From Corbicula japonica (taxonomy: Eukaryota > Mollusca > Bivalvia > Venerida > Cyrenidae): a stretch of 64,000 nucleotides of DNA. The DNA lies in contig JAZAYU010000015.1 in the NCBI GenBank assembly GCA_038501625.1, positions 9,074,991 to 9,138,990 of the forward strand, in the 5' to 3' direction. Shown in pieces: positions 45,733-57,279 of the stretch; within the stretch, counting starts at the first letter, position 1; each line of letters begins with the position of its first letter. Under the pieces are notes generated by a model. The model was given only the letters and a program-made list of their open reading frames with translations, ran no database searches and was not told the origin of the DNA. The position numbers and the translations under genes were made by a program.

Positions 45733-46050
45733 ATAACCCCAAAAAGGTGAAAATGCATACCGGGAATTGCCACATTCAGAAAAAACAGCCTCCCCACACT
45801 GACAAAAAGAAGAGAGAGGGAGAGAGCATGGTTAATAAAATGATTAGTTTCAAAAAGGCGCCACAAACAATTAACAAAACTGAGAACCCGAGGGGTTACC
45901 GCCTTGGAACGGTCAGTGGCAAATCAAATTGCCACTGGGGGTTTAAACCAGGTTCTAGGGTGCACCAACCTCACACTTGCCCCAACAGGTTCTCATATTA
46001 CAAAACAAATACAAGTAGTCTTGGTGAAACAACTCCAACCCACTTATTGG
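45733..46050 (-). repeat. REP1 interspersed repeat, nearly complete
   Basis: Minus-strand REP1: GTGAAAATGCATACCGGGAA, CCTCCCCACACTGAC, GAGAGAGGGAGAGAGCATGG, CGAGGGGTTACCGCCTTGGA, GGGGGTTTAAACCAGGTTCT, GTGCACCAACCTCACACTTG, CTTGGTGAAACAACTCCAAC. Confidence 0.68.
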
Positions 46051-46594
46051 CTCAAAAATGTTGCATGCAAAAGCACACAAACATATAAAACATAAGAATC
46101 TAATAGCATTGCAAAGACATTCTTAGTATTCAGAGCTTTAAGGAGCTTTGTATATTGTATGTTTCTTCAAGAAATAATACTCATTAGTCAAATAATTTGA
46201 CAACATCGTTTGCAAAATTCTGTTTTTCTCGAACGTCTAAATGAATAAAATACTCGGTTCATCAACAAAGTCTTCTTCATTAACAAAATAACACAATAAG
46301 TGGAAGAAAGTAATGCTTGGCAGTTTATTTGATTTTCTCTGTAATAAGCGTAATTTGATGTTTGGACAGATTGGAACAGCTATAAAATGAACTTCATTCA
46401 CATAACGAAGATACCCAAAATGAAATGTAAATACGAGCAGAAAATTGTCGTGTTTTTTTTTGACAAAAATATTTCTTTTTTGCTGGACAGTTTATATTCA
46501 AACTCCCCCAACAACACACTTAGTTGCGCCCAAACAGGAGCTAAGCGGAGGCAGTAATAAGCCGTTCGCTAACTGCCAATGAAAAACAACAAAA

Positions 46595-46619
46595 CAACAA
46601 CAACAACAACAACAACAAC

Positions 46620-46656
<37 letters not shown>

Positions 46657-47465
46657 TACTACTACTACTGCTGCTGCTGCTGCTACTACTGCTGCTGCTG
46701 CTGCTGCTACTACTACTACTGCTGCTGCCGCTGCTGCTTCTGCTGCTGCTGCTACTACTACTACTACAACTACTACTACTACTACTGCTACTGCTACTGC
46801 TGCTGCTGCTACTGCTACTGCTGCTACTGCTGCTGCTACTGCTACTGCTACTACTGCTACTGCTACTGCTGCTGCTACTGCTACTGCTGCTGCTACCGCT
46901 ACTGCTACTGCTACTGCTACTACTGCTACTGCTACTGCTACTACTACTACTACTACTACTACTGCTACTGCTACTGCTACTACTGCTACTACTGCTACTG
47001 CTACTGCTACTGCTACTGCTACTGCTTCTACTGCTACTGCTACTGCTACTACTACTACTGCTACTGCTACTGCTACTGCTTCTGCTTCTACTACTACTGC
47101 TTCTGCTACTGCTACTTCTACTGCTACTACTACTGCTACTGCTACTGCTACTACTACTACTGCTTTTGCTACTGCTACTGCTACTACTGCTACTGCTTCT
47201 GCTACTAGTGCTACTGCTACTGCTACTACTGCTACTGCTACTGCTACTACTGCTACTGCTACTGCTACTACTGCTTCTGCTACTGCTACTACTACTACTA
47301 CTGCTACTGCTACTGCTACTACTACTGCTACTGCTACTGCTACTGCTACTACTACTACTACTACTGCTACTGCTACTGCTACTGCTACTACTGCTACTAC
47401 TACTACTACTACTAAGACTACTACTACTGCTGCTACTAAGACTACTACTACTAATAATAATAACC
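46595..47465 (+). repeat. Giant compound trinucleotide microsatellite (CAA)n (TAA)n (CTR)n
   Basis: About 870 bp without a break in three-base phase. First (CAA)n, then (TAA)n to about 46654, then about 800 bp of CTA/CTG triplets with rare CTT. The first two positions are nearly invariant; variation is confined to the third, and ACTGCT hexamers are common. The long frames here (poly-Leu, poly-Tyr/Cys, antisense poly-Ala/Val) are artefacts of the repeat. Confidence 0.92.
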
Positions 47466-47514
47466 GGAAATATAGCAATTACATTAAACTAGGGTATACT
47501 TATGGTTTGGAAAA

Positions 47515-47577
47515 CCGCCGTGGAACTCTCAGTGGCAAAGCCACCGTAACTCTCAGTGGCAAAGCCACTATCTTTTA
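47515..47577 (-). repeat. REP1 sliver with internal tandem copy
   Basis: AACTCTCAGTGGCAAAGCCAC occurs twice in tandem (the core GTGGCAAAGCCAC is self-complementary). This is the central part of REP1 lying next to the microsatellite. Confidence 0.45.
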
Positions 47578-47599
47578 AATTAATAAATTATTTCAAATG

Positions 47600-48200
47600 A
47601 GCATCGTATGTATCCATTTCAGAAGTTGTAGAAACGTTACATTTTACTGTTATTTTCTTTCATCTCTCTGTCAGTTTTCATTGTGGAATAAATCTGTTAA
47701 GACTTGTCTGTTCAGAGCAGCAAAATGAACATCGGTTAGAATCTGAATCAGCGTTGAAAATGTTTTCTATTCCTTTTCTATGTCCATTATTTTATTCAGT
47801 TTTGCAGATTAATACTGTTTTCTAACAATTTTATGATAGATTTATTTTTAAAATGCTTTCACATAAATTGATAGTGACAATATGTATACTTAAGGATTTA
47901 GTTCTGAACGGTCAAGTAATGTGTTGATAATTGAACCACTTCATGACAAGTTTGTTGGTAAACTTGTTAATATAATCCAACAATCGAGTGACAAAACTTG
48001 CATACAGTTCTATGAACATTTATTAATCGTATTGAATACTTTATTTCTGTACTGCAGTGGAACCAAAATTCGACCACTTCATCATCAACATTAAATGAAT
48101 CTATTGATCGCTGGACGAAGATCTCTTCGATATTTTTATCTTTTAAGTGTTTTCTGGCAGTGTTTTCTGGGTGAGGCAATTCCTGGTACAGAGGAAAAAC
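47600..48200. other. Unremarkable non-coding sequence
   Basis: Single-copy AT-rich DNA. A 90-codon minus-strand frame (47967-48239) is not recognised and overlaps the start of the ACGT-rich fold-back, so it is not annotated as a gene. Confidence 0.4.
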
Positions 48201-48204
48201 ATCC

Positions 48205-48592
48205 TCATACGTAAAACGTACGTTTACTAACGTACACAATACATTAACATAGTACCACGGACGTTAAACGTATGGTTGCGACTCTTCGTACCCAATACGT
48301 ACGTTTGGTACCAAATGACAGTCATACTTATGTGACTGAAATTGTATGAAAATTACTTCCATGATAACTTATTTTGTATTGCCTTAGATAATATCAAGAT
48401 AAATATTCGGAGCAAGCCTAATGATCATTAGAATTTAAAAAACTCTAGAATGTGTTCGATTTTCTTTAAAACGTACAAACGTACAACGTACTTTTTGGTT
48501 TATATGTATTTCGTACGAACTTTTAACGTACGTAAAACGTAGATTAAACGTACGTTCTATGGAAGAAACGTACCACGTACGTTTTAAATATG
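48205..48592. repeat. Fold-back element with arms rich in ACGTACGTT
   Basis: The left arm (about 48205-48320) carries AAAACGTACGTTTACTAACG and CAATACGTACGTTTGGTACC. The right arm (about 48470-48592) carries AACGTACGTAAAACGTAG and ACCACGTACGTTTTAAAT in inverse arrangement. About 150 bp of ordinary AT-rich sequence separates them. The palindromic ACGTACGT core occurs several times and is CpG-dense in otherwise CpG-poor DNA. It could be a MITE or a decayed satellite. Confidence 0.55.
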
Positions 48593-48599
48593 GGCTATT

Positions 48600-51500
48600 T
48601 TTGCTGTTTATGCATATTTCCCTTTTTATGAATATTCATAGTTGTACGCACATCTGTGGTATGTTGGAAAACACAACCAGGGTGATTGCAGCTTTGTAAA
48701 TAGCAAAATATTGCAAAACCATTGACTAACTTCGATATATGTGGATAAAAATCTATGATAATTACATGTATTTGGAGTATTGGTCCCTTAACTAATGCAA
48801 TATCACATAAATTTGAAAACAAATATATTTATAAAAATAGTGACGATTTACTCCCTGTGTAGAACTTTTGTCTTTCAGTGTAGTATATGAACCAAACTAC
48901 TTGTCTTTTATATTAGTGTGGCTTTTGAATAGAAAACGTTTGTAGATTTGAATTTGATTGCAGGATTGACGTATTATTACTTTAGTATGCCAATTTATCT
49001 TTGATTTATCGTAGAATTACCTTTAATCATAAAGCAATTATGCAATCAGTTTACTGAAATGGGAATTTTAATGACAGACGAAGATGAATGTAAATGTTAC
49101 AGGAAATAAATCTAATCAAATTGTAAATTTCTTGTTGCATGTTCCCACAATTTCCTGCAAATTGTCAGATGAAATTTATACCGTGTTTTCGGATTGGAAA
49201 ACTGGATAGCGTATGAATTTCAACCTTAAAATATACTTACCTGTTTGCAGGCAGTAATGCTTTTTTAAAGAAACATACGTATATTAGACAAAAACCACTT
49301 TACAAAACAACAACCTTAATGGCGATGCAGCCAAGCTGAGATACAGTATGCTAATAATATTCCAATTAAAACGGTCACTAGCAGTAATTAGTTTTCGAGA
49401 TAAACGTAAGATTTTTAGTTTGATGCGAAATCTATGTGATTAAATACAGTAACATTCTGTAGAGAGTCGGCTATTTTCACGTCCCATGAGGCCAAATATT
49501 CTTATCTGGAAACAACATTGTAAAATAGCTGACAACTTTCAAATTGAGAAAGTAACTTTTTTTTATCAATTTGTGCATCCAGTATCCAGTATCTAATAAC
49601 CTAAAAAAAGGTCAATGTTATTGTCCTTCAGAAAGATGATACTTACTATAGAAACAAAGCCACACTATCCGAACATTCCATACAACCTAACCGAAATCTA
49701 GAAATCTAGAAACAAGATTTAAAATCACGTTAGTTAATAGCATGCTTATTAACTGTTCATACTGATTGTTACTAGCATAATAAATATTCTTTTATGTAAA
49801 ATTGTTTATTTTTATTTATTTTGACAACTTGGAAATTGTAGACTAATATTAACACGTAGAATAATGTTTTACTCTTCTTTAAACTTAAGGCGAAGAGTTT
49901 GATTTTCACAAAAGTACAAGTAGATGCTATACATGAAAATATTTCGCCAATGGGTTATAGTGATATAAGTCCATGAACTGTTGATACAATAAACATTTCA
50001 TGCTATATTCCTCAACACATTTCAACACATTTTAATACAATCGCAAGAGAAATATAAATAATTCAGTCCTGATAAAAAACTAAAAGTAAAAATAAAAAAG
50101 TTAGCCACTTAATAATGCCCCAAGTGATCTGAAAGTATAACAATATAATAATATTAATAAGAAATATATTCATAATAAGTCATTTTAGTAAAAATTCATT
50201 CGTCATAAATTTTGTACATTGAAATGATAAGTCATTTCAATCAAAAACAAGAGAAAAGCAGTACATATATACTATACAACATAGAAAAGTTCTTGACCGT
50301 GGCTTTTGTCCCAGTGAAGGATATTTGCCGTCGTGCTTTTTAACTCTTCCTATAATTATAAGCCAAATGGAATGGTCAACAATAAATAATTATGTAAGTC
50401 ATGACTTTAGTGCGTGTTTTTGTGCAGTTTCCAGATAGGCCATTTTTTCAGCACTGCCCAATGGTCTGCTGGGAACGATCGATCCTTGAACAAAGAACAT
50501 TTTACAACAAACAATAGCCTGATTACTAAGCGATGGGTAAGCCTTCCATCTTAAATACGCTGTTTTGATGTGTTGGTAGTCTACCAACTTTCCTTTTACA
50601 ACCACACTTTACAGCGGATAATAAAAATAAGATATAGGCTGGCTATAATAAACATGAAACTGCGTGCTACAAATTATAAAAACAACATTGATTACCTAAC
50701 CAATGATAAGTCTACAAGAATCTCCGACTGTTGTCACATCAGACCGAATTATATTACGAGTACATTCTTAAGTAATTTTTTTTCCGTTAGGAAGTTATTG
50801 TCTTTGTGCTAACCGTCTTTTCTGACATATGTGTTCCTGCGCTCTTCCGTTTTCATTTCAGCCACATGTCTTAATTCTTCCGTTTCAATTTAAAGTAATA
50901 TCAACTCGCACAAAATCTTCTGCAAAATGATGTGCTTAAAACAGCTCAGCTTCAGTTATGTCACTGACATTTACTTAAGGCGGCAAATGTCTCAATAATA
51001 AGACCTCATTATACAACTTTCTTGTTATTTCCAGTTTGAAGTCAATGTCTGGCTGGCAACTGGCACAGAAAAAAGTCGAGGACAAATATTTGTTTGTGAT
51101 GTAAAACGGTTTACAAAACACAACAGAACAGTTATATTATTTTGAAAAGTGTACGAAAAAAGCTACGAAATTATTTGTTTATTATGTAAAACGATTGACA
51201 AAGCAAATATTTACGGCTAAAATTGTATTTTGCTGTATTCTGAATAAATGTTGTGTTTGCTGCTGTTGCTGTTACATCCTTGGTATGATCGAACTATATT
51301 CAAATTTATATGTGCAAGGGTATTGAAACTCTCTATCTTATAACTGGCCGAAATATGTAAACAAAATAATTAACTTAAGTGATTTGAACATACAATTGCA
51401 TCGTGCTCATTAACCTTCAAAGAACATTACTGAAATATAAATCTGTGTAGTTGCTTTAAAGCTGTTATATCTCAACCTAAAACATCGTAATACAGGGTCT

Positions 51501-51600
51501 ATATGTTAAATAATGCAGTAAAAACTTTAGCTGATTGTTACAGTAACGGAAAAACACCGACAAAGAAACATTCTGAAAAACACCAATAAAGAAACATTCG
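48600..51600. other. Gene-free single-copy region
   Basis: About 3 kb with no coding exon, RNA gene or recognised repeat on either strand. Frames are all below 85 codons and lack any family feature. Confidence 0.45.
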
Positions 51601-51603
51601 ATA

Positions 51604-51604
51604 T

Positions 51605-51653
<49 letters not shown>

Positions 51654-51741
51654 TCTTCTACTACTACTACTACTACTACTACAACAACTACTACTACTAC
51701 TACTACTACTACTAATACTGCTGCTGCTGCTACTGCTACCG

Positions 51742-51804
<63 letters not shown>

Positions 51805-51810
51805 TTACTA
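51604..51810 (+). repeat. (ACT)n microsatellite
   Basis: About 205 bp of ACT triplets with short TCT, ACA and GCT interruptions. It abuts the TIR element at 51811, whose other flank resumes with TACTACTGC. The element therefore landed within or at the edge of this array. Confidence 0.85.
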
Positions 51811-52368
51811 CACTTAACAACTTTTCTAAGTATACACCTTCGTACTGGGGCTCTACTGGCTTGATTTTTGGGCTATTGCCCTAAAACTTTTAATAAAACA
51901 TGCAATGGATACTAACTGATTTATAAGTCAAACTTCATTCAAAATGACAGACAACTGACTGCTCAAAATCATTTAGAATACTGACTTCCACAGATTACAA
52001 ATTCACAAAATCAGTTAATAAAGCGGATGTTCAACTTAATAAACGAATTACGCGTACATATAAATAAACATTTGGAACCTAGAAATATGCTATTCTTCTA
52101 CTTCTGTTAAATTAAATTCATTTCATTCTAAACTTAATGTTTTATAACTGTTTATTGTCCAACCCACTTTTCGGGCAAACCAGTTTGAATGCATAAAATG
52201 TAGTCGCCTATCTGTTAGTTTTCCAATATGCATGTTGAATTCGACCAATTTTTCTAATAATCAGTTAGTATTTATTGCATTTTTATTGAAAAGTTTAGAG
52301 CAATAACTCAGCTATCAAGCCAGTAATGCCCCAGTACGAAGGTGTATACTTAGAAAAGTTGTTAAGTG
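51811..52368. mobile_element. Non-autonomous TIR element inserted in a microsatellite
   Basis: 558 bp bounded by terminal inverted repeats that start CACTTAACAACTTTTCTAAG at 51811 and end with the reverse complement at 52368. The first 41 bases of the two ends are identical, and the similarity runs on, imperfectly, to about 70. TACTA (or TA) flanks both sides as a target duplication, though the microsatellite makes its exact length ambiguous. The interior has no ORF, so this is a MITE-like derivative. I do not recognise the superfamily. Confidence 0.78.
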
Positions 52369-52859
52369 TACTACTGCAACAAGTTTAAATTAAATGATCC
52401 ATTGGGGAAATGTAAACATCTCCGAAGATTTATTATGAAGTTTTCCATGCAATTTGCATTGAAAACTGTTGTAACTTGAAGCAATAGAAGTAGAGAAATA
52501 CAAGCGGATATGTTTAAATTCCACTATAATTGGATTCTTTGGATAGTTTGACATTTCCATCAGGAGATGTTTGATTTTATGTTCAGGTGCAAGACCCTTT
52601 CAATCATTCCAAATATACAATTATTTTTGGTTTATTTTTCAATCATCTGAATCTTAAATCAATTATGTATTCAGATATTCCCAAGTTAGTACACGTCAAT
52701 CTGAAAGTTCCTAGAAATTAAACTAAAGTTTCTCGAAAATTCAGATTGGTACCCAAAAAGAGAACATGATGTTTTCTTAATACAGTGAAATACACTTAAC
52801 CAATGTTCTACTGTGATAGTTTGATTATAACAAAGTGATACTTATTTATTATTATTTTA

Positions 52860-53097
52860 CTTCTTACTAGTTTGCCTCTCTCGGTCAGGCAACCAATACA
52901 AAGGACCGCAATGGAAATAAGTGCTTGCACTTTATTGCGTTATCCTTGGTATTTGAAGCATTCCATGGTTATCTCTGCTTCTAAACATTTTATATAATTG
53001 CTATTGGTTAGTAATATTTATTTTTATTGTTCACATGTGTAAAAAATTATGTAAACCATTGTATGTTTCCTATGCCGAAATAAATCTAAATCTAAAT
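52860..53097 (+). mobile_element. 3' end of a LINE-type retrotransposon (probable)
   Basis: Contains TTTGCCTCTCTCGGTCAGGC, AATACAAAGGACCGCAATGG and GGAAATAAGTGCTTGCACTT, and finishes GCCGAAATAAATCTAAATCT followed by further ATCTAA units. A short tandem repeat after an AATAAA-like signal is typical of CR1/L2-type LINE 3' tails. No coding part remains, so it is severely 5' truncated. Confidence 0.5.
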
Positions 53098-53389
53098 CTC
53101 TCTCTACTACACCGATCATATTTTTTGAATTTCTCAGCAACTTTTCGGGATATACACTCCAAACTTGAAATATAATAAGAACCATCATTTTCACTTCTTT
53201 TTATAAAAAATATATAATTTTCTTAACGCGTTTAGAAACCACTAACATTTAATCAAGGTAGGGGTAAAACCAAAAGTCACAAAATTGTCGGTAGTGGGTA
53301 TATTCTCCGTAAACGAAAATTTATGTCTCATTGTTTAAATATGGGTTTTTAAGTAATGTTGATCGGTGTAGTTAGAACATTGGTTAAGT

Positions 53390-53690
53390 GTATGATACAT
53401 CAGGAATGGCCACATCTGGATGACAGCCTCCAAACACACCCAAAACAGAGAGGAAGAGAAAGCATAGTTGATTTGACTGCACAATAGTTTCGTTGACTTA
53501 TTACTAAGTATTGTACAACGCAAACAGTATTTTTTAATTAAGAACGACATTTGATCATGTTTACAATACAGTAGGTACATGTACATTAAGGAAGCACACC
53601 CTTCCTACAACGCCAAAATGAGCAGAGAGAAAAAGAGAGCATGCGCTATTCAAATTATTATCAATCACAAATAAGACACCACAAAGTCAA
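53390..53690 (-). repeat. Two REP1 fragments
   Basis: 53390-53470 (CATCAGGAATGGCCACATCT, GCCTCCAAACACACCC, GAGAGGAAGAG) and 53600-53690 (CCTACAACGCCAAAATGAGC, GAGAGAAAAAGAGAGCATGC, ATAAGACACCACAAAG) both match the minus-strand 3' half of REP1. Confidence 0.45.
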
Positions 53691-54284
53691 TATCCAGCTG
53701 AAATGTTGAGGCTTTAACCTTTTAGGGGATTAATTACCTCTGGATGGTTTCTGTGTTAACGTTTTTTGTCTTAATGAAGCGAATTTCGCCGAAAGTTTGG
53801 ATAAACCAGTACATTTAAAGATGTGAGCTAATTTTACTTACTAAATAGCTATAAAATCCCGGATATATTCACTCTAACATTGACTGTGTAAAAAAAAATA
53901 CTACACCATATTCACTTTGCTAACATGTCTTCTACAGTTAATATAATAAGATTGTATAATGAAAAAAAAACACATTGGTTTTTTTTTCGTCGTGAAAGAT
54001 GCCAGGCACCCATAAATCTTCGAAAGTGATATATTCTTTTCTAATTTCAAGATTTATTGATAAGTCTTTAGATTTATAATAAATATTTAATAATCATGTT
54101 AATAACATAAAGTTAGCATTGTAATTTATTATACATTTCATTTACAATTTTTGTTAAAAGGATGAAGAAATAATTGTAATGACTACATGTATTTTGTTGC
54201 CATAACTTCAATGCCATTTTCTAACGATTGCTCACTGTCGCTATTACTACAATGTTATTTTCTTACGACATTTCTTTGAATGTG

Positions 54285-54348
54285 AATTTGCCAAGGCAAT
54301 TTATTATTTGTTTTGCAAATAAATGTTTGTTGTTGTTGTTGTTGTACA
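54285..54348 (+). mobile_element. LINE-type 3' tail with (TTG)n end (probable)
   Basis: GCCAAGGCAATTTATTATTT then GCAAATAAATGTTTG running into five TTG units. A different tail from that at 53097, again resembling a truncated non-LTR retrotransposon 3' end. Confidence 0.35.
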
Positions 54349-54667
54349 TGTAGCTATATTATTGCAAGTGGTTTTCAGAGGCCTTGTCATTAATCAAACG
54401 CTCATTTTTAAGAAAACCATAATGCTTCGCATAGTCTTCTCACTTAGTAAAAACAAACATTATTTTCCTTTGATATTTAAATATTATTTAAATATGAAAA
54501 CAAAAATTGATTAATAGTGAAATAATTTATCGGCGTTATATATATTGACTGATTAATTACATGTTTAAACCTTTTATTTTTACATGTATCACACTAGAAC
54601 GAATTTCGCATCATTCACGTTAAGTGCTATTCATATTGTTCAAAGGTTTTGTAAAATTTTTAACGCT

Positions 54668-55045
54668 TTACGCGAATTCCATGTTTGCAGGAACACGCGG
54701 CACTATGTCTCCCCTCTTTACTCGAAATTGAACATTTTTAAATAAATTACTCCCTGTAGTTTTGAAAATTGCTTCGGTAATGGATTCTGCGCTTTGAAAT
54801 AACATGCCATTTAATCTAAACACTAGTACCATTTCAATCTCTCCAGGCAAACTTGGATGCAATAAAGCGAATTGACAGTTACATGAGGTGATTTGCATTT
54901 GCACACATCTAAACCTTCCATTACAATTTTTGTGAGAATCAACGGGCTTTCCAAATGAGCTGTGCAACCTTTTAAATCGGAATATTAATTCTAGGAAATC
55001 AGAAACAGAATGATGAATTGCCAATTTTATTGCTAGGTATTGCAA
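54668..55045 (-). CDS. Unassigned ORF of 125 codons, possible exon
   Basis: The most balanced amino-acid composition of any unassigned frame in the right half of the window. From its first methionine it reads MQYLAIKLAIHHSVSDFLEL, then a cysteine-bearing middle (NCNGRFRCVQMQITSCNCQF), then EMVLVFRLNGMLFQ and a basic end. I do not recognise a domain. It could be a conserved exon, a retroelement remnant or chance. No splice sites or neighbours support it, so it is listed only as a candidate. Confidence 0.2.
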   Translation of the reverse strand: MQYLAIKLAIHHSVSDFLELIFRFKRLHSSFGKPVDSHKNCNGRFRCVQMQITSCNCQFALLHPSLPGEIEMVLVFRLNGMLFQSAESITEAIFKTTGSNLFKNVQFRVKRGDIVPRVPANMEFA

Positions 55046-55281
55046 TTGGTTTTTAAATAAGATTGATGGCTACCGTAGAGTTTTTTGCTCAACATTTCCT
55101 GTTGCAGCGCAAAACTTGTTACTCTGGACATCATGTATAATTAAGAATGTTATAGAAATTGCATTTTAAAACGAATTTTGATTGATGATGGTAACTTGGT
55201 GTTAAATAGACAATAAATTTAAAAGCTGTATGCTCATAGTTCAGGATGGACCAATTTAATGTCTCATTTGTGGATTATGTA

Positions 55282-55464
55282 CTGTAGTATCATTTAATTT
55301 CGCGTGGATGAATTTTCGCGCAAAATCCGAAACTAACAAATAGACAGGGGCATAAATTCGCGCAACTGTATTTTCCAATACAGAAACACTGTTAAATGGT
55401 TTAATTTTGCCGTAGCGCGAAATACGCGGAAGTTAAACCCGCGCGAAATTAAATGATTTAACAG
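55282..55464. mobile_element. TIR MITE with TA target duplication
   Basis: 183-bp element beginning CTGTAGTATCATTTAATTTC and ending GAAATTAAATGATTTAACAG, terminal inverted repeats of about 25 bp with a few mismatches. TA flanks both ends (55280-55281 and 55465-55466), as in mariner/Tc1-derived MITEs. CGCG-rich segments lie just inside the repeats. No ORF. Confidence 0.65.
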
Positions 55465-55469
55465 TAAAT

Positions 55470-56960
55470 TTTACAACTATAAAAATGACTGGAAAGGAGC
55501 AAATTTCGCCAACCTTTGGACTCATCAGTTAATTTTAAGACTTATTTTGTTTTAATCTTAACTGCTTATGTAACGCTTTAACCACTTCGGATCGATGCGA
55601 AAAGTAGCGTCTGCAATCTTTAAAAGAGTTGTTACTTAAAAGTAATCAATAATTAAATACAGAAGATATGCTTACCTGATCAGAAATTATTTTTCAATTG
55701 CTTTAAAGACCCGATAATATAAAATACCGTCCGTTTGTGTTGAATTTGAATGAAAATATTTACTTTATTGTTGTTGTTCTTGTTGCTCCGATGTACCGTT
55801 ATTAGCGGAGTCGAGTATTGCGGCTGATAGACTCCCTCCTCGTCGGAGGAATTGTCAAATTGTCTAAATAACTAACCTGATAAAAAGGGATATTTTCAGT
55901 CACAAAACTATTTATTTCTTTGTAAATAATTATCATTAAAGACTTGTACTTTATGCCTTTTACCGGGAATGTTATATGTACACCTAGTGCTGCTGAAGGT
56001 CCGATAGGACAATTTTTGTTAAAATTTAGTATGGCCACAGCCCTCAACAATTATGAGTCTTTAATATGTTATAGATATACATTTAGTGTGTATCATATTT
56101 TAAAATTTTTATTGTCGAGTGATGTGGCCACCTTCAAATCGCCAATATTCTGACGCAAAAACAGCGAAAAGTTGCAAAATCAGCTCTTAGTGGTATTCTT
56201 CTTGGGCGTCAATCTTGTTTAAGATAAATTATCCTTACAAAAAAAGGCTCAGAGTCAACTCAAAAACATGTTATTGAATAAAAAATGGCAGATTTCTGAC
56301 TGAAAATAGTTTTAATTTTTTTCACAAATGTTAGGCCAATTACTAAGGTTATCGAATTTGGCCTTTTACTCACTTGTTCGTAGATTGGGTAAGAATATTA
56401 AATCACTTTTTTTTGTTTACAGGTCACCTACATTTAAAGTTATAATTTGATATTTGGAAACACTTAACATTTTCTTCCGAAAACGTGACCAGGCACCTTA
56501 AAGGTGTCTTTCCTAAACTAGTTCAACATCCGCTTTTTATTGCTAAGAACAAATTAATATGTTTTACTTTATTTGGCCTGTGAAAAATTTTCCCCAATTT
56601 GAACTTGAATGTTCTATTAGGGTAAGTGCAATGACAGCATGAATGGTCCTATTTGACAGGGTGGTTATTTTAATTTCAAACCCTTAACCCGACAGTCATT
56701 ACAGTTTTCCAGTTTCTCCCCATACCCGAAATTGTACAGATTCCTCTAAATTACAATGTTTATATGTGTAAGTTAAATGCCGAGAGAGAATAATTACATA
56801 GCTACTCAGTACTATCCAAGGCCATAACAGACTTTTTCAGTTGTCAAATTATGTACGTAATAAACATAAATTATATCAAACATATATACGTATCTCTTCG
56901 TGCAAAAGAACTCAGTCTGCATTTTAACCAGCGAAATCTTTTTTAATAACCACATTTTCT
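55470..56960. other. Gene-free AT-rich stretch
   Basis: No coding exon or repeat recognised. Short opposing frames at about 55802-56153 overlap each other and have no family features. Confidence 0.4.
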
Positions 56961-56969
56961 GAAGCGCGT

Positions 56970-57095
56970 ATCAAAAATGTGAAATATGCATATAAGGAAT
57001 CACGACTCACAGAACACACCCTCCCCAGGCAGTCGGGCTTTAAATCAGGTTCTACAGTGCACCAAACTCACATTTTCCCCAGCAGATTCTCGAGG
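56970..57095 (-). repeat. REP1 fragment
   Basis: GTGAAATATGCATATAAGGA, CCTCCCCAGGCAG, then directly GGGCTTTAAATCAGGTTCTA and GTGCACCAAACTCACATTTT. The GAGAG-rich central part is deleted. Confidence 0.5.
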
Positions 57096-57279
57096 TGCTT
57101 TTGAATGTGTAACACGGTAATTTTCTATGAGTAAACAGACCGCTCTTTGTCTAATACTTTTAAGATAGTTAGATTAAGAATGAAGATAATACATTATATG
57201 TTTACTCCAACACTAGCGAACCTTAGACTATGCAGACTTATACATCCTATATTACAAAAGATCATTTCCCATAACATGA

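Noticed and set aside
46498..47492. Long frames coding poly-Ala/Val, poly-Tyr/Cys and poly-Leu
   Set aside because: They are translations of a trinucleotide microsatellite in three phases and have no flanking coding sequence.
47967..48239. 90-codon minus-strand frame
   Set aside because: No recognisable domain, single-copy AT-rich context, and it overlaps the start of the ACGT fold-back.
51527..51820. Poly-Val frame on the minus strand
   Set aside because: Artefact of the (ACT)n microsatellite.
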